A stretch of DNA of 64,000 nucleotides from Caulobacter segnis (GTDB lineage: Bacteria > Pseudomonadota > Alphaproteobacteria > Caulobacterales > Caulobacteraceae). This document shows, piece by piece, positions 63,629-64,000 of the stretch. The stretch covers positions 496,001 through 560,000 of the forward strand of contig NZ_JARQWW010000003.1 in NCBI RefSeq assembly GCF_029543125.1, read 5' to 3'. Under the pieces are notes generated by a model that had not been told where the DNA came from, ran no database searches, and was given only the letters and a program-made list of their open reading frames with translations. The translations under genes and the position numbers were made by a program. Position 1 is the first letter of the stretch, and each line of letters opens with the position of its first letter.

Positions 63629-64000
63629 TCAGGCCCAGAGCCTGGCCGCCCCGCGCACCCCTGAGCTGTCGCCCCACTTCGCAGGGGCGATCTTCGCCTC
63701 CCACACGTCCGAGAAGACGTAAGAGCGGATCACCCGCGGCAGGCGCTCATAAAGCTCGCCGACATTGGACAATCCGCCGCCCAGGACGAAGGCGTCCGGG
63801 TCGATCAGGTTACAGGCCACGGCCATGGCCCGCCCCAACCGATCCACATAGCGGTCAAAGGCGGCGACGGCCTCGGCCTCGCCTTCACGCATGGCCTTGA
63901 TGATCGCTTCGCCCGTCAGGTCACGCCCGGTCGCGGCCTTATAATCCCGGCGAAATCCCGTGCCCGACACCCAGGTCTCCAGGCAACCCATCTGGCCGCA
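63629..64000 (-). CDS. ROK-family sugar kinase, C-terminal part (runs off right edge)
   Basis: 123 codons up to the edge. ROK zinc motif CGQMGCLETWVSGTG at the very beginning, then DPDAFVLGGGLSNVGELYERLPRVI (ROK C-terminal phosphate-binding region). Most like fructokinase/glucokinase-type ROK proteins. The N-terminal ATP-binding half lies beyond the window. Confidence 0.88.
   Translation of the reverse strand, partial: CGQMGCLETWVSGTGFRRDYKAATGRDLTGEAIIKAMREGEAEAVAAFDRYVDRLGRAMAVACNLIDPDAFVLGGGLSNVGELYERLPRVIRSYVFSDVWEAKIAPAKWGDSSGVRGAARLWA

Noticed and set aside
1..64000. CRISPR arrays, rRNA genes, integrases and intact insertion sequences
   Set aside because: No regularly spaced repeats, rRNA-like stretches, tyrosine/serine recombinase motifs or DDE transposase were recognised.

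Overview
This is a GC-rich, densely packed alphaproteobacterial chromosome segment. It most likely comes from Caulobacteraceae (Caulobacter or Phenylobacterium type). The basis is the style of the gene set: a large OmpA-like-targeted TonB-dependent receptor with a classical TonB box, NasS/NasT nitrate control, several Tat- or Sec-exported DUF885 proteins, an rlpA-tmk-holB-tatD block and a BBP2-type porin. The family placement is an inference. No rRNA gene, CRISPR array, intact insertion sequence or integrase was recognised. One tRNA, tRNA-Ser(UGA), was found.

Region 1 (1-4.9 kb, all minus strand) is a nitrate assimilation locus in transcription order mobA, nasT, nasS, narK-type transporter, nirB (nirB runs off the left edge). 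NasS (cytoplasmic nitrate sensor) and NasT (ANTAR antiterminator) should act on the 233-base leader before the transporter, where a perfect 7-bp stem with a six-base loop is visible. MobA supplies the molybdenum cofactor dinucleotide.

Region 2 (about 4.95-16.4 kb) is the accessory part. It holds a DUF488 gene overlapping an unrecognised gene, then a 534-residue protein that looks like a PD-(D/E)XK nuclease fused to a concanavalin-like C-terminal domain; a small membrane protein flanked by two copies of a 31-bp repeat; a TIGR04141/DUF6119 protein of the kind found sporadically in defence islands; a PepSY membrane protein operon; a small XRE regulator; two related small genes of unknown function; and a relaxase plus MobC-like mobilization pair. 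This is the part most likely to contain an undescribed system.

Region 3 (16.4-46 kb) is mostly core or lifestyle genes: a TonB-dependent receptor, a DUF1028 protein, the complete kdpFABCDE potassium system with an additional 27-residue ORF in front of kdpF, a Tat-exported Gfo/Idh/MocA oxidoreductase, a methyltransferase, three DUF885 predicted metallopeptidases, a penicillin-acylase-type amidase coupled to a histidine-phosphatase-like protein that lacks the RHG arginine, two secreted nuclease-fold proteins, a LysR regulator, a dienelactone hydrolase and an amidohydrolase.

Region 4 (46-64 kb) contains a ribbon-helix-helix-like gene with a perfect palindrome upstream, a pentapeptide-repeat protein, an amino-acid permease, the housekeeping block rlpA-tmk-holB-tatD-MBL hydrolase, tRNA-Ser, a porin followed by a terminator and a nested palindrome, a serine beta-lactamase-like hydrolase, an ArsR/SRPBCC divergent pair around an AT-rich palindrome, a membrane-bound LytTR regulator, a TraB-like exported protein, ybaK, a VOC protein, an exported amidohydrolase and the C-terminal part of a ROK sugar kinase (cut by the right edge).
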